From: Calothrix sp. PCC 7507
Lineage (GTDB): Bacteria > Cyanobacteriota > Cyanobacteriia > Cyanobacteriales > Nostocaceae
NCBI RefSeq assembly: GCF_000316575.1
Contig: NC_019682.1
Location: 3,966,001-4,030,000 of the forward strand
DNA: 64,000 nt
Direction of reading: 5' to 3'
This document shows, one piece after another, positions 17,884 to 27,552 of this stretch (its first letter is position 1; each line of letters opens with the position of its first letter). The notes beneath the pieces are model-generated. The model saw only the letters and a list, made by a program, of their open reading frames with translations. It made no database searches and was not told where the DNA came from. The position numbers and the translations under genes are program-made.

Positions 17884-19578
17884 TCATTTGCGTTTTGCGG
17901 AAGTTTTAGCAGTTTTAGCAGCTTTCTTTGCTGCTTTTTCCGCAGCGATCGCCTCTAATTTTGCTTGTTCTTTTTCTTCAGCGATTTTCTCTAGATAGTA
18001 GTGATAATTCCCCAGATAAACGCGGAATTCACCATCACGAATTTCCACGATTTTGTTAGCTACCTGAGATATAAAATAACGGTCGTGGGAAACTACAATT
18101 GCCGTGCCATCATAGTTCTGGATGGCTTGTTCCAACATTTCTTTAGCTGGAATATCTAGGTGGTTTGTCGGTTCATCCAAAATTAGTAAGTTTGCTGGAC
18201 GTAAGAGCATTTTTGCTAAGGCTAAACGCGCTTTTTCCCCCCCACTTAATGCGTTTACCTGTTTAAATACTGTGTCACCAGTGAATAAAAAGCTACCCAG
18301 AAGCGTGCGGACTTCTTCGTTTTTCCAATCAGGGACTTCATCATGGATCGTTTCCATGACGGTTTTGTTCAAGTCCAAAGCTTCCGCCTGATTTTGCTCA
18401 AAATATCCAGGGATAACGTTATGTTCACCCAGGGTGACGCTACCTTCTGTGGGTGGTTCCGTACCCATAATTACCCGCAACAGCGTCGATTTCCCTGCGC
18501 CATTGGGGCCTAAGAAAGCAATGCGATCGCCTCTTTCAATCAGCAGATTCGCTGCTAAAAAGAGAATTTTGTCACCATAGACATGAGTTAAATCCTTGAT
18601 TTGCACTACCTCTCGGCCACTGCGGGGTGCGGGAGGAAAGCGGAATTGCAGGGTTCTGACGCCAGCGATTGGTGCTTCAATGCGCTCAACTTTTTCTAGT
18701 TGCTTTTCGCGGCTTTTCGCTTGGGTACTGCGGGTAGCACTGGCGCGGAATCTGTCCACAAAGGTTTGCTGCTTATCGAGTTCTTTTTTCTGGCGTTCGT
18801 AAGCACTCAGTTGTGCTGATTGATTTTCAGCTTTTTGTTGGAGGTAGGCTGAGTAATTACCCAGGTAGGTAGCGGAAACACCACGTTCAGTTTCCACAAT
18901 TTGAGTGCAGAGGCGGTCAAGAAACTCTCGGTCATGGGAAACTATCACCATTGGGGTAATTAGCCCTTTGAGGTAATTTTCCAGCCACTCAATGGTTTCT
19001 AAGTCTAGATGGTTTGTCGGTTCATCCAGCAGCAATAAATCAGGTTTTTGCAGCAGGATTTTACCCAAACTCATCCGCATTTGCCAACCACCAGAGAAAG
19101 CGCTCACTAGGCGATCGCCATCTTCTGGTTCAAATCCCATCTCTGGTAAAATTTTGCCAATGCGTGCCTCTAAGCCATAGCCATCCAATGCTTCAAACTG
19201 GCGCTGTAAACGATCCAACTTGTTGATCAGGTGATCCAGTTCTTCCGGGGTAGCGGTTTCCATCTCTTGCGTTACCTGCGCCAGAGACAACTGTACTTGG
19301 TTAGCTTCCTTAAATACTGTCCAAAATTCTTCTCTGACAGTCCGACTAGGGTCTACTTCAAACTCTTGGTTGAGGTAAGCTATATGTAGGCTAGCAGGAC
19401 GAATGATTTCGCCAGCGGTGGGTTCCATCTCTCCGGAGATGATTTTCAGTTGGGTGGATTTTCCCGCACCGTTGACACCGACTAAGCCAATGCGATCGCC
19501 TGGTTTGACTTCCCAGTTGATATCTTTGAGAACTTCGCCTGTGGGATAAATTTTACTGATATGTTCAAGTCGCAGCAT
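17884..19578 (-). CDS. ABC-F family ATPase (ribosome-associated type)
   Basis: A 564-residue protein with two ABC ATPase domains and no membrane part. Walker A motifs are GVNGAGKST near residue 38 and GPNGAGKST near 360; signature motifs are SAFSGGWQMR and NALSGGEKAR; both Walker B motifs read LLLDEPTNHLD or LILDEPTNHLD. A linker of about 80 charged residues separates the domains and a Lys/Ala-rich tail ends the protein. ABC-F proteins act on the ribosome in translation. The ATG at 19578 is used; a TTG lies one codon before. Confidence 0.92.
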   Translation of the reverse strand: MLRLEHISKIYPTGEVLKDINWEVKPGDRIGLVGVNGAGKSTQLKIISGEMEPTAGEIIRPASLHIAYLNQEFEVDPSRTVREEFWTVFKEANQVQLSLAQVTQEMETATPEELDHLINKLDRLQRQFEALDGYGLEARIGKILPEMGFEPEDGDRLVSAFSGGWQMRMSLGKILLQKPDLLLLDEPTNHLDLETIEWLENYLKGLITPMVIVSHDREFLDRLCTQIVETERGVSATYLGNYSAYLQQKAENQSAQLSAYERQKKELDKQQTFVDRFRASATRSTQAKSREKQLEKVERIEAPIAGVRTLQFRFPPAPRSGREVVQIKDLTHVYGDKILFLAANLLIERGDRIAFLGPNGAGKSTLLRVIMGTEPPTEGSVTLGEHNVIPGYFEQNQAEALDLNKTVMETIHDEVPDWKNEEVRTLLGSFLFTGDTVFKQVNALSGGEKARLALAKMLLRPANLLILDEPTNHLDIPAKEMLEQAIQNYDGTAIVVSHDRYFISQVANKIVEIRDGEFRVYLGNYHYYLEKIAEEKEQAKLEAIAAEKAAKKAAKTAKTSAKRK

Positions 19579-19733
19579 CAAGTTTCTCTGAGGTAGGGAA
19601 TGGATGGTTGGAGAGGATGTACTATCACCGTGTTAATCTTAACAAAATTTAACTGAAAAATCGTCATAAAAAAATCTGGAGAGGCGCAAACCAAATTTGG
19701 CCTCATTCACCCATAAAACTTACCGCATCTTTC

Positions 19734-20003
19734 TCAAGGCTGACTTTGTGTTATTTGTCTGACTGCTTCGACACTTAAATCTAACGCCTCTGCTACTTGT
19801 TCTACAGTCAACCCAACTGCCAGCATTGCTGGTACTGCTTTTAGTTTACCTTTAAGTTCACCCTGTTCAATGCCTTGTTCAATGCCTTCCTGAAAGGCTT
19901 CCTGATAAAATCTGGTTTGCTTTAATTCGCTTAAGCCAAACATTTGCTCCATATCCTCCCTACTCATTATGGGAAACTTGTAAAACAAGATAGTTTCTAT
20001 TAG
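19734..20003 (-). pseudogene. C-terminal remnant of an Rpn-type (transposase-like) nuclease
   Basis: The frame reads LIETILFYKFPIMSREDMEQ and ends in a Glu/Gln-rich tail (EQGIEQGELKGK) plus VGLTVEQVAEALDLSVEAV, the usual end of the Rpn/DUF4351-like proteins abundant in cyanobacteria. A stop codon at 20007 cuts it off; the catalytic N-terminal two-thirds are missing. An 84-residue product from a TTG at 19988 is possible but unlikely to work. Confidence 0.7.
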
Positions 20004-20078
20004 ATGTTAGGAAATTCTTGAAATATTCGATAGAAAATACTGTCGGTTTTCACGATTTTTGACTAAGATTTTAAAATT

Positions 20079-20588
20079 TCAATTTTTGCTCATACTTTCT
20101 GTTTCCTCTTCTGAACCATCTCTGACTTGCAGCAAATGTTCTTTTGATATCCCTAATATGCGTGAGAGTGGCGCTAATAAAATATCATCAACTACTTCGC
20201 CAGCGTAAATATTATTCAGTTCCGTAGGAGATATTTTGAAGGTATCGCAGAATTTAGTAAATTCTTGACTATTCAAGTCTAGCTCCTTTTGTCTCTCACC
20301 CAATAAAAGAGCGATCGCTCTAGTTCCATACTTTGGGCGCTCACTGATTTTGATATATTTTTTCATCATCTGCTTGACTTGACTGGTATCACCGCCAGTT
20401 TTTCTAATTAAATCAGTGCAAGCTATTTTCAGTGCTTTGGTTAAAACTGCTTCCTCATTTAAAAACTTAATAACTTCGCTGGCATATTCCTGTTTAAAAA
20501 AACCGACCAAATCGCCTTTATGGTAAATTGGTATGTAGGGAGTCTTTGATGAACATTCCCAATCCAAGATTTCATTATGTAGCGACAT
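20079..20588 (-). CDS. Uncharacterised protein with possible C-terminal helix-turn-helix
   Basis: A 169-residue protein I do not recognise. The central part is helical and basic (QMMKKYIKISERPKYGTRA). The end, FCDTFKISPTELNNIYAGEV then LSRILGISKEHLLQV, could be a Xre-like DNA-binding fold. No signal or membrane segment. It stands alone between an Rpn remnant and a DUF29 gene. It might be a regulator or antitoxin, but no partner gene is visible. Confidence 0.6.
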   Translation of the reverse strand: MSLHNEILDWECSSKTPYIPIYHKGDLVGFFKQEYASEVIKFLNEEAVLTKALKIACTDLIRKTGGDTSQVKQMMKKYIKISERPKYGTRAIALLLGERQKELDLNSQEFTKFCDTFKISPTELNNIYAGEVVDDILLAPLSRILGISKEHLLQVRDGSEEETESMSKN

Positions 20589-20899
20589 ATCTGCACCCTG
20601 AGAAAATTTAAGCCTTCACCATTTTAAAGCCCTTTTTCATCACCCGCCAGGGGTTACACTATTTTAAATGTGGGATTGTGTTGACGTACTATCTCGCCCC
20701 TTTAAACCCGCTATATAAGCTTTTTAGCTACACATGTAGATATATCTCTGATCAGCCAAATCTAGCTTGATCATTAATATGATTGTTAGCAAACTGACAC
20801 CAATAAGCACAGAAATCTAATGAATCTTTGAGCCAGGGAAAGCGTTGAAAAGCTTTGTCTATTCCCATATGATAAATTCATCAAGAAAAATACCAGAAA
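20589..20899. other. Spacer with one tiny open frame
   Basis: This 311-base stretch holds no convincing gene. On the minus strand 20752-20868 encodes 38 residues starting MGIDKAFQRFPWLKDSLDF, without a clear ribosome binding site. It could be a fragment of a decayed gene. Confidence 0.4.
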
Positions 20900-21364
20900 T
20901 TAACCTTCCCAGTCTTGACTAGTATCACAGAGAAAATTTTCTGCGATCGCATCCTCAAATAAATAAGGGCTATTCTCTGGAAAAGTTCTTAATGGTAAAT
21001 TAGTTTCTCGTAGCGCTAAATCGACTCCCGCCTCAAAGCCATCTAACAAAGCTTCTGCGATGCGAGACTTTAAACTAGGATTCTGTCTTAGATGTCTCAG
21101 GATAGTGCGGCGTTGTTCTCGAATTGTTAAAAACCAACTGCGAGAGCGTTGTTCTGGTTGATACTCCCACTTCAAGAGGTGTCCGAGTAATACACTCAAG
21201 CGACTTACCAATTCCCTATACTCCTGTCTCCCCAAAGCTTGAATTTCCTCTTGCAGATGTAGCCAGTCTAGTTGCTGAACTAGCCTCTGCTCTAAAGCTT
21301 GAGCCTGTTGCTGTGTCCATCCATAGAAGTCTTGGTCATATAGAAAAGGTTTGTCCATATCCAT
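20900..21364 (-). CDS. DUF29 family protein
   Basis: A 154-residue protein matching the DUF29 family common in cyanobacteria: YDQDFYGWTQQQAQALEQR near the start, LDWLHLQEEIQALGRQEYRE, then LLGHLLKWEYQPEQRSRSW. Function is unknown; members occur in many copies and are often near mobile DNA. It stands alone on the minus strand. Confidence 0.85.
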   Translation of the reverse strand: MDMDKPFLYDQDFYGWTQQQAQALEQRLVQQLDWLHLQEEIQALGRQEYRELVSRLSVLLGHLLKWEYQPEQRSRSWFLTIREQRRTILRHLRQNPSLKSRIAEALLDGFEAGVDLALRETNLPLRTFPENSPYLFEDAIAENFLCDTSQDWEG

Positions 21365-21434
21365 CCATAATAGATTAAGATAAAGCCACTTTTGTCAATC
21401 AGTTAAAATACTCAAAATGTTATTAGTTAAATTA

Positions 21435-22277
21435 CTACTTTGGCAATTTCTCACGAGGATCAGGAATAAAGCCAGCTGCCCACAGAATACCTCTTGCTAA
21501 CATATCAAGATAAACAGGATCTCTAAATGTGTCCTCAGAATGTCCCAAAGTGGTTCCGAAAACACGCGCTTTTCCATAGGTGCTAATCCAGGCGACAGGA
21601 TAGGCAGAACTATTCGTATTGTTAATAGCCGTAGCTAGCACTTTTGTTTTTGGCCAGATTTTCTCAATCACATACAGTTCATCGCTGTTAACAACCCAGT
21701 TATCAGGAACTGCTATCATAATCGGATGGTTTGGCAAAACTTTCGATATTGAGTATCGGTCCAGATTCTCGTGTTTGTAACTGCTGACTCCCAGAAACTG
21801 ACGCCAGTCATCAATTTCCGCTGCACGATAGGTATGCATAGCACAGTGAATCACCACCGCTGGTGTACCTGATGCATGTACCCTGGTAATTTTTTGAATG
21901 TAATCTGGATCAGATGTGTCCGCAAAACATTCATTGTGAACAATGATATCGTATCCCTTTGCCCAGTCAGGGTTGTTATAAAGAGGGATCTGCGCTTTCG
22001 TGCCATTCCCTCCTTCATCGATAATTTTCCAGTCATCTGCCGTAAATTTCTTTACCGCCTCTAGAATTGCCGCAGTTTGAAAATTATAATTGTGACAGCA
22101 TCCACCGGTAATTAGCAAACCGTGCAGACGCCTTTTTGGCATAGACTCAAGTAGGGAAGATTTATCATCTTTTTTTTTATATACATTTTTGGATGGTGGA
22201 GACTCAGCACAAGTCGGCGTGGAAAAAAATAAAATAAAAAACGCTAAAAATATGCATTTAGAAAACTTTTTGATCAT
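21435..22277 (-). CDS. Secreted ThuA-like domain protein
   Basis: 280 residues with an N-terminal signal peptide (hydrophobic run LAFFILFFSTPTCA, probable cleavage near residue 24). The rest resembles the ThuA/trehalose-utilisation fold, a glutamine-amidotransferase-like domain: GLLITGGCCHNYN near residue 53, YDIIVHNECFAD, VVIHCAMHTYR and GTTLGHSEDTFRDP. Such proteins are linked to sugar use, but no enzyme activity can be assigned here. No related sugar gene is nearby. Confidence 0.8.
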   Translation of the reverse strand: MIKKFSKCIFLAFFILFFSTPTCAESPPSKNVYKKKDDKSSLLESMPKRRLHGLLITGGCCHNYNFQTAAILEAVKKFTADDWKIIDEGGNGTKAQIPLYNNPDWAKGYDIIVHNECFADTSDPDYIQKITRVHASGTPAVVIHCAMHTYRAAEIDDWRQFLGVSSYKHENLDRYSISKVLPNHPIMIAVPDNWVVNSDELYVIEKIWPKTKVLATAINNTNSSAYPVAWISTYGKARVFGTTLGHSEDTFRDPVYLDMLARGILWAAGFIPDPREKLPK

Positions 22278-22409
22278 TTTTCAATGTCCTTGTGCATTGT
22301 GGTAAGAGTAGCCAGTTAGCATTTTACTGCCACACATCGTCTGCAAATCTTACTTTCGGTGCAAGGATAATCTTGCGGTTTTTAGCTGCTAATCATACCG
22401 AACCAATAT

Positions 22410-22772
22410 TCAAATTGCTTTTGCTTCATCTACTGACGCTTCAGCCGCAGTAGCTAATCTATCCATCGCAGCTCTACCAATAATTGCTACTTCACTCAAT
22501 GGCATAGACTTGATATACTTGACTATCTGGTTAACATCCGATGATTCTGACATTGGTTTCAAACCAAGGTAGTTAAGCAGTTCCTCCATTGTATAACCCG
22601 CTCTGGCGGCGATGTTAGCCAAGTTCTGTGTATCTGGAATTGATTCTCCCTTTTCCCACAGTTGTACTGCAGTCGCGGAAACGCCCAGCAGCTTACCAAA
22701 ACCCCTTTGACTCATAGAACCACGAGCCATTTTCACAACTTCAATAAGTTTCTTTCTCGCCTCTAAATCCAC
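22410..22772 (-). CDS. Xre-family helix-turn-helix regulator
   Basis: 120 residues with an N-terminal Xre domain (about 8-65): MSQRGFGKLLGVSATAVQLW followed by EKGESIPDTQNLANIAARAG. The C-terminal half is helical and Ala-rich. It is divergent from the gene at 22997 with a 224-base spacer, so it might control that gene, which is inference. No toxin partner is seen. Confidence 0.85.
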   Translation of the reverse strand: MDLEARKKLIEVVKMARGSMSQRGFGKLLGVSATAVQLWEKGESIPDTQNLANIAARAGYTMEELLNYLGLKPMSESSDVNQIVKYIKSMPLSEVAIIGRAAMDRLATAAEASVDEAKAI

Positions 22773-22996
22773 TGGTGTAGTATTTTTCCACTCAACTTAC
22801 TGGTCTACTTTGTTGCCGATAAATTTTTAATTTAGGCATTTACAAGTTAGCTTGCTAATGGTATTCTAAATGTAGAATTGCAAATTGCAACTCTACCTGC
22901 AAGTGCATCTCTAGAAAGCATCATTAGACTAATTTATTTTATCGTGAAAATTCTTAAGAGTAAGCTTGCAATCAAATCATAGAGAAAGAGTGCATC

Positions 22997-23443
22997 ATGT
23001 TTCGCAAGCTACGCAAAGGCAAGCAATATCGTCGTCAAGGTAAAAACTTGATAGCCACTAATAAGATTAAACCAGAACAGTGGCACATTTCCGACACAGA
23101 GGCTAAAGAAGCACTGCAAGGCCAAGGTTACGGTGTTAAGCAAATCAAAAAAATTAACTGCCTCAAGCATCAGGTTTGTATTTCCTTCTGGGATCACAAA
23201 GGTAATGTGTGCAGTAGCTTTTTCAGTTACCGAATTTTTGCACGTTGGCAAAAGGAAGTAGAAAAGTTAGTTGATGGCTGCCACACACTGAAGGAATTGA
23301 TCAAATTAAATTACATTATGCAGTACGAATTTGCGTGTTATCACTACTCCTATAACGTGGAAGAGATACTTCAAGTGGCATTAGAAAACCGCTTATGTGT
23401 GTTAGATACAACAATACCACAAGCGGTTTTATCTGTTATTTAA
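22997..23443 (+). CDS. Uncharacterised 148-residue protein
   Basis: I do not recognise this protein. It has a basic N-terminus (RKLRKGKQYRRQGKN), a middle part with alternating aromatic strands (HQVCISFWDHKGNVCSSFFS) and a C-terminal helical part with YEFACYHYSYNVEE. No membrane segment. A purine-rich AGAGAAAGAG lies before the ATG. It converges with prfA, only nine bases from its stop, and is divergent from the Xre regulator. Confidence 0.6.
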   Translation: MFRKLRKGKQYRRQGKNLIATNKIKPEQWHISDTEAKEALQGQGYGVKQIKKINCLKHQVCISFWDHKGNVCSSFFSYRIFARWQKEVEKLVDGCHTLKELIKLNYIMQYEFACYHYSYNVEEILQVALENRLCVLDTTIPQAVLSVI

Positions 23444-23452
23444 AAACCCAGA

Positions 23453-24553
23453 TTAGTTGGTAACACCAGAAGCAGCTAACTCTGCCAAACGTTCCTGCTG
23501 GTCTTGAGATATACAAGATTGGATCAGCGTCTCCAAATCGCCTTCTAAGACAGGATTCAAGGAATAGTTCTGTCCTAGACGGTGATCAGTGGCGCGGTTA
23601 TCTTTATAATTATAAGTGCGAATTTTTTCCGATCGCGATCCTGTCCCGACTTGCGATCGCCTCATTGAAGTTACAGCTTCCTGTTGTTCACGTAACTTCA
23701 TCTCATACAACTTCGCCCGCAAGATTTGCATCGCCCGTTCTTTGTTCTGCAACTGGCTACGCTCTTCTGTACAAAAAATCCGGATACCAGTCGGTTTGTG
23801 GAATAAGTCAGCGGCTGTTTCCACCTTGTTGACGTTTTGTCCACCAGCACCACCAGAACGCGCCGTACTCATTTCAATATCCTTGGGGTCGATGTGGATT
23901 TCCACCTCATCCACCTCAGGCATAATTGCTACAGTTGCGGTGGAGGTGTGAACCCGTCCCCCAGCTTCTGTTGCTGGTACACGCTGTACACGATGGACTC
24001 CGGCTTCAAACTTCAGTTTGCTGTAAACGCTATCACCCTGAATTTCTAGAATTACTTCTTTAAATCCGCCCATTTCACCTTCAGATGCACTGACAGATTT
24101 TACTCGCCAGCCCTGGACATCGGCATAGCGGGAGTACATTCGCAGTAAATCTCCTACCCAGATACTAGCTTCATCACCACCAGTACCAGCACGAATTTCT
24201 AACATGATGTTTTTATCATCATTGGGATCGCTGGGTAACAGTAAAACCTTCAACCTATCCTCTAGATAGTTAAGTTTTTGTACCAGTTCATCTACTTCCA
24301 GGGCTGCCATTTCTTGCAACTCCGGATCGCTATTGGCTTCTTTGAGTACCTGACGTGCCCCTGATAATTCTTCCTGGGCAGTTTTCCAAGTATCGTAGGT
24401 ATTAACTACCTCTTCCAATGAAGAACGAGACTTGGCAATTTTTTGATACTCATCAGGATTGCTAGCGGTATCTGGGTCACCAAGACGACGGGTTAATTCA
24501 TTAAAAGTTTGTTCAACAGATTTGAGTTTTTCTAGTAGGTATGTTTCAGCCAT
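23453..24553 (-). CDS. prfA: Peptide chain release factor 1
   Basis: 366 residues from ATG 24553; the upstream extension to 24580 is not family-like. RF1 reads UAA and UAG stop codons and triggers peptide release. The GGQ loop is in [16 protein letters not shown] and the stop-codon-reading PAT tripeptide in [11 protein letters not shown]. It follows rpmE after a spacer that holds a terminator and a small mobile element. Confidence 0.97.
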   Translation of the reverse strand: MAETYLLEKLKSVEQTFNELTRRLGDPDTASNPDEYQKIAKSRSSLEEVVNTYDTWKTAQEELSGARQVLKEANSDPELQEMAALEVDELVQKLNYLEDRLKVLLLPSDPNDDKNIMLEIRAGTGGDEASIWVGDLLRMYSRYADVQGWRVKSVSASEGEMGGFKEVILEIQGDSVYSKLKFEAGVHRVQRVPATEAGGRVHTSTATVAIMPEVDEVEIHIDPKDIEMSTARSGGAGGQNVNKVETAADLFHKPTGIRIFCTEERSQLQNKERAMQILRAKLYEMKLREQQEAVTSMRRSQVGTGSRSEKIRTYNYKDNRATDHRLGQNYSLNPVLEGDLETLIQSCISQDQQERLAELAASGVTN

Positions 24554-24725
24554 GACAACAACGCTCCTTAAAAATAACAAGTTGGCTCAAGCAGTAACAG
24601 TTATCAGTTACCTATACTGAGCGAAGTCGAAGTATCAGTTAACAGCTTCATCGTTTGGCAAGATACGACACCAACTGCCCCTAAAGTGACTTCGGGGTTT
24701 ATCTTTTGGGCGCTTTTACGACTGT

Positions 24726-24843
24726 AGGACTTACGCAAAATGTGACCGAAAACCTGATTTTTACGTAGGGGTAATTCATGTAGACGCAGAGCGGCTTCCC
24801 GCAGGGTATTACCCCTACTGTCGTTGTGTTGTGCGTAAGTCCT
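24726..24843. mobile_element. Small non-coding inverted-repeat element (MITE-like)
   Basis: AGGACTTACGCA (24726-24737) is repeated perfectly in inverted orientation at 24832-24843, enclosing 118 bases with no gene. Inside, GTAGGGGTAAT and ATTACCCCTAC form a second inverted pair. The ends resemble those of known Nostoc insertion sequences. I see no clear target duplication. It lies in the prfA-rpmE spacer; the flanks also hold GTTAACTG-type repeats. Confidence 0.65.
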
Positions 24844-24876
24844 GGACTGATAACTGTTAACTGATTAAAATGACAA

Positions 24877-24900
24877 ACGACCCAGCAGATGCAGGGTCGT
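24877..24900 (-). terminator. Hairpin terminator after rpmE
   Basis: On the minus strand ACGACCC pairs with GGGTCGT around a ten-base loop and is followed by TTTGTCATTTT. It lies 23 bases beyond the rpmE stop and may end the long ribosomal transcript, or reduce read-through to prfA. Confidence 0.65.
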
Positions 24901-24922
24901 CGTTAACAGCAGAGCCAACTCG

Positions 24923-25162
24923 CTACTTTTTGTTTGTATCGTCAGCTGCTTGAGTGCTAGACATACCGTATTTGCGGAGGAAGCGTTCTACGCGACCTTC
25001 GGTGTCAATAATTTTCTGAGTACCAGTGTAGAAGGGGTGGTTTCCAGACCAAACATCTACATGCAGTTCTGGCTTGGTAGAGCCTACAGTCATTACAACT
25101 TGACCGTTGCAGTAAACTTTAGCATCTGGATACCACTTGGGATGAAGATCAGATTTTGCCAT
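24923..25162 (-). CDS. rpmE: Ribosomal protein L31
   Basis: 79 residues; the stretches HPKWYPDAKVYCNGQ and WSGNHPFYTGTQKIID are typical of L31. Only one Cys is present, so this is the zinc-free form (the C- version). Last gene of the ribosomal run before a hairpin terminator. Confidence 0.96.
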   Translation of the reverse strand: MAKSDLHPKWYPDAKVYCNGQVVMTVGSTKPELHVDVWSGNHPFYTGTQKIIDTEGRVERFLRKYGMSSTQAADDTNKK

Positions 25163-25307
25163 TGTTCCTTTTGTGGTGAATCTATTAAAAATTATAACTT
25201 TTAGACGAGGTCAGATACTAGGAACTGAGGATTTTAGATTTTAGATTTTGGATTTTAGATTGAAGCTAAATTCAAAATTGAATTCCCCAATACCCAATAC
25301 CCGATAC

Positions 25308-25724
25308 CTATCGTTTGGAGTACTGAGGTGCTTTGCGGGCTTTGTGCAAACCGTATTTTTTCCGCTCTTTTGCTCTGGGATCGCGAGTCAAGTAGCCTTC
25401 TGTTTTTAACGGTGAGCGATTATCTGGGTCTAGTTGACACAAGGCGCGGGCAACTCCCAGGCGAATAGAATCAGCTTGTCCGGTCAAACCACCACCTTCA
25501 GCTTTAACCAAAATGTCGTATTCGTTTTCCAGTCCCAACGTTTCTAAAGGAGCTTTAATCACGCCTAAATAGTTGGCGTTGAATTGGAAATACAATACTC
25601 CGTCCTTGCCATTCACGGTCAGCTTACCTTCGCCTGGAACCAGACGGACCCGTGCGACTGAGGACTTACGACGGCCAGTGCCCCAATATACGGCGCGACC
25701 GCTGTTAGCTTCTGCTACTACCAT
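25308..25724 (-). CDS. rpsI: Ribosomal protein S9
   Basis: 138 residues with [18 protein letters not shown] near the start and the C-terminal [11 protein letters not shown], whose end reaches the ribosomal P site. The start codon overlaps the rplM stop (TAATG), so L13 and S9 are coupled, as in most bacteria. Confidence 0.97.
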   Translation of the reverse strand: MVVAEANSGRAVYWGTGRRKSSVARVRLVPGEGKLTVNGKDGVLYFQFNANYLGVIKAPLETLGLENEYDILVKAEGGGLTGQADSIRLGVARALCQLDPDNRSPLKTEGYLTRDPRAKERKKYGLHKARKAPQYSKR

Positions 25725-26179
25725 TAGTTTTCTGCTCCTGGAATTGTACTAATTTTCAGTTCTTTGGGTTGCTGTGCTTCGTGGGGGTGAGTAGGCCCAG
25801 CATAGACTTTCAGCTTGGTAAATAAGTGCTTACCCAAGCTATTTTTGGGTAGCATACCTTTGATAGCGTGTTCGACAATCCTTTCTGGTAGGCGCTGTTG
25901 CAGCTTGGCAAAGGTTTCTGTTTTCATCCCCCCAGGACGACCTGAATGGCGACGGTAGAGCTTTTGAGTGCGTTTTTTGCCTGTAACTGCGACTTTTTCG
26001 GCATTAATCACAATGACAAAATCGCCTGTATCCATGTGGGGAGTGAATTCGGGTTTGTTTTTGCCTCGTAACACCTGAGCGATTTCGCTGGCGAGACGAC
26101 CGAGGCGTTGGTCGGTGGCATCTACTATGTACCACTCGTGTTGGAGGGATTTTTGAGGAGGAAGGTAGGTTTTAGTCAT
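25724..26179 (-). CDS. rplM: Ribosomal protein L13
   Basis: 151 residues: [19 protein letters not shown] near the start, [19 protein letters not shown] and the conserved [19 protein letters not shown]. It is coupled to rpsI and follows truA by 24 bases of heptamer repeat. Confidence 0.97.
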   Translation of the reverse strand: MTKTYLPPQKSLQHEWYIVDATDQRLGRLASEIAQVLRGKNKPEFTPHMDTGDFVIVINAEKVAVTGKKRTQKLYRRHSGRPGGMKTETFAKLQQRLPERIVEHAIKGMLPKNSLGKHLFTKLKVYAGPTHPHEAQQPKELKISTIPGAEN

Positions 26180-26203
26180 TTGTCATTTGTCCTTTGTCCT
26201 TTG

Positions 26204-27058
26204 TCAAGAGTCATTTGTTGTTACTAATGACTCTTGACTAATAATTAACTTTGGCAGGGTGTCGTACCAAATCTCTTGAGGAAAGGGAAAGTCTGGATAG
26301 CCGACTCGCAATAGGCATAAGCCTTGGGGAGGTGCGGCATATTTGACTTCTTCCCGGCGCTTTTCTTGCCAGAGTTGGATAAAGTTTGTCAGGGGACGTT
26401 GCCCAGAACCTACTTGTACCAACATGCCTACCAAGAGCCGCACCATGCCATACAAAAATCCATCTGCCTGAATTTCAATATGGATAAATGGCCCACTGCG
26501 AATACACTCTGCTGCTTGCACTTCTACCCAGGAATGCGATCGCTTTGACCCGGCGCGATGGAAAGCTGCTAAATCATGCTTTCCCAGCAGAGGTTTTAGG
26601 GCGGCCTGGATTAGCGATTCGTCCAGGGTTGCATAATAATAATGCCAACTGAAGGGCGACACGAACAAGTTCGGTCTGTCTTCAGTGAACAGTGTGTAAC
26701 GATACCGTCGATAGGCTGCACTAAAGCGAGCGTGCCAGCGGCTCTCTACACTTGCTGAAGCTCTTATTAATATATCTTGGGGCAGATAGCTATTAAGAAT
26801 AGTTGCCCATTTGTGTGGCGGGATCAAACCTGTGGCTTCAAAATGGGCTACTTGAGCTGCGGCGTGAACCCCGGCATCGGTTCGCCCTGCCCCATGTAGT
26901 GTTACATGATACCCAAGAACTTGGGCGATCGCTGTTTCTACTTCTTCTTGGACTGTACGCTGTTGGTTTTGCCTTTGCCAGCCATGAAAATGAGTGCCCT
27001 GGTATTGAATTACCAGAGCTACTCTGTGAGTTTCTGTAGGCTGGTGGCTATCTAACAT
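26204..27058 (-). CDS. truA: tRNA pseudouridine synthase A (positions 38-40)
   Basis: 284 residues. TruA makes pseudouridine in the anticodon arm. The catalytic Asp is in HGAGRTDAGVHA near residue 61; QYQGTHFHGWQRQ lies near the start and DGFLYGMVRLLVGMLVQVG near the C-terminus. It lies between rplQ and rplM, its usual place in cyanobacteria. Confidence 0.96.
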   Translation of the reverse strand: MLDSHQPTETHRVALVIQYQGTHFHGWQRQNQQRTVQEEVETAIAQVLGYHVTLHGAGRTDAGVHAAAQVAHFEATGLIPPHKWATILNSYLPQDILIRASASVESRWHARFSAAYRRYRYTLFTEDRPNLFVSPFSWHYYYATLDESLIQAALKPLLGKHDLAAFHRAGSKRSHSWVEVQAAECIRSGPFIHIEIQADGFLYGMVRLLVGMLVQVGSGQRPLTNFIQLWQEKRREEVKYAAPPQGLCLLRVGYPDFPFPQEIWYDTLPKLIISQESLVTTNDS

Positions 27059-27168
27059 ACATGTCGTTTGTCATTTGTTTAGAGGATTTACGGTGTTCAA
27101 AGTAAAATCTTTGACTTTTAGCCTCTCTCTGCGGGAGAAGACCGCAGCGTCTCCTCTTGACTCTTGAC

Positions 27169-27519
27169 TTAAACTAGTTCAATTATTGCCATTTCAGCAT
27201 TATCACCCCGACGAGGTACGGTATGCAGGATGCGGGTGTAACCACCTTGGCGATTAGCATACCGAGTTGGTGCTTGCTCAAATAGAGCATGAACTAGTGA
27301 TTTATCGTAAATATAGCCAAGAGCTTCTCGGCGTGATGCTAAGGAGCCGTTTTTGGCTAAGGTGATCATTTTGTCCACTTCGCTTCGCAGAACCTTAGCT
27401 CGGATTAAAGTGGTGGTGATTCTACCATGACGCACCAGTTCGGTGGTCAGCGCGCGTAGCAGGGCGCGGCGCTGGTCTGCTGGTTTACTGAGTTTTTTGA
27501 CCCGACAACGGTGACGCAT
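27169..27519 (-). CDS. rplQ: Ribosomal protein L17
   Basis: 116 residues with [20 protein letters not shown] at the start and [20 protein letters not shown] at the end, typical of L17. It follows rpoA by 33 bases. Confidence 0.97.
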   Translation of the reverse strand: MRHRCRVKKLSKPADQRRALLRALTTELVRHGRITTTLIRAKVLRSEVDKMITLAKNGSLASRREALGYIYDKSLVHALFEQAPTRYANRQGGYTRILHTVPRRGDNAEMAIIELV

Positions 27520-27552
27520 AACAATCCACTATGAATTATGAACGGTTTGGGC

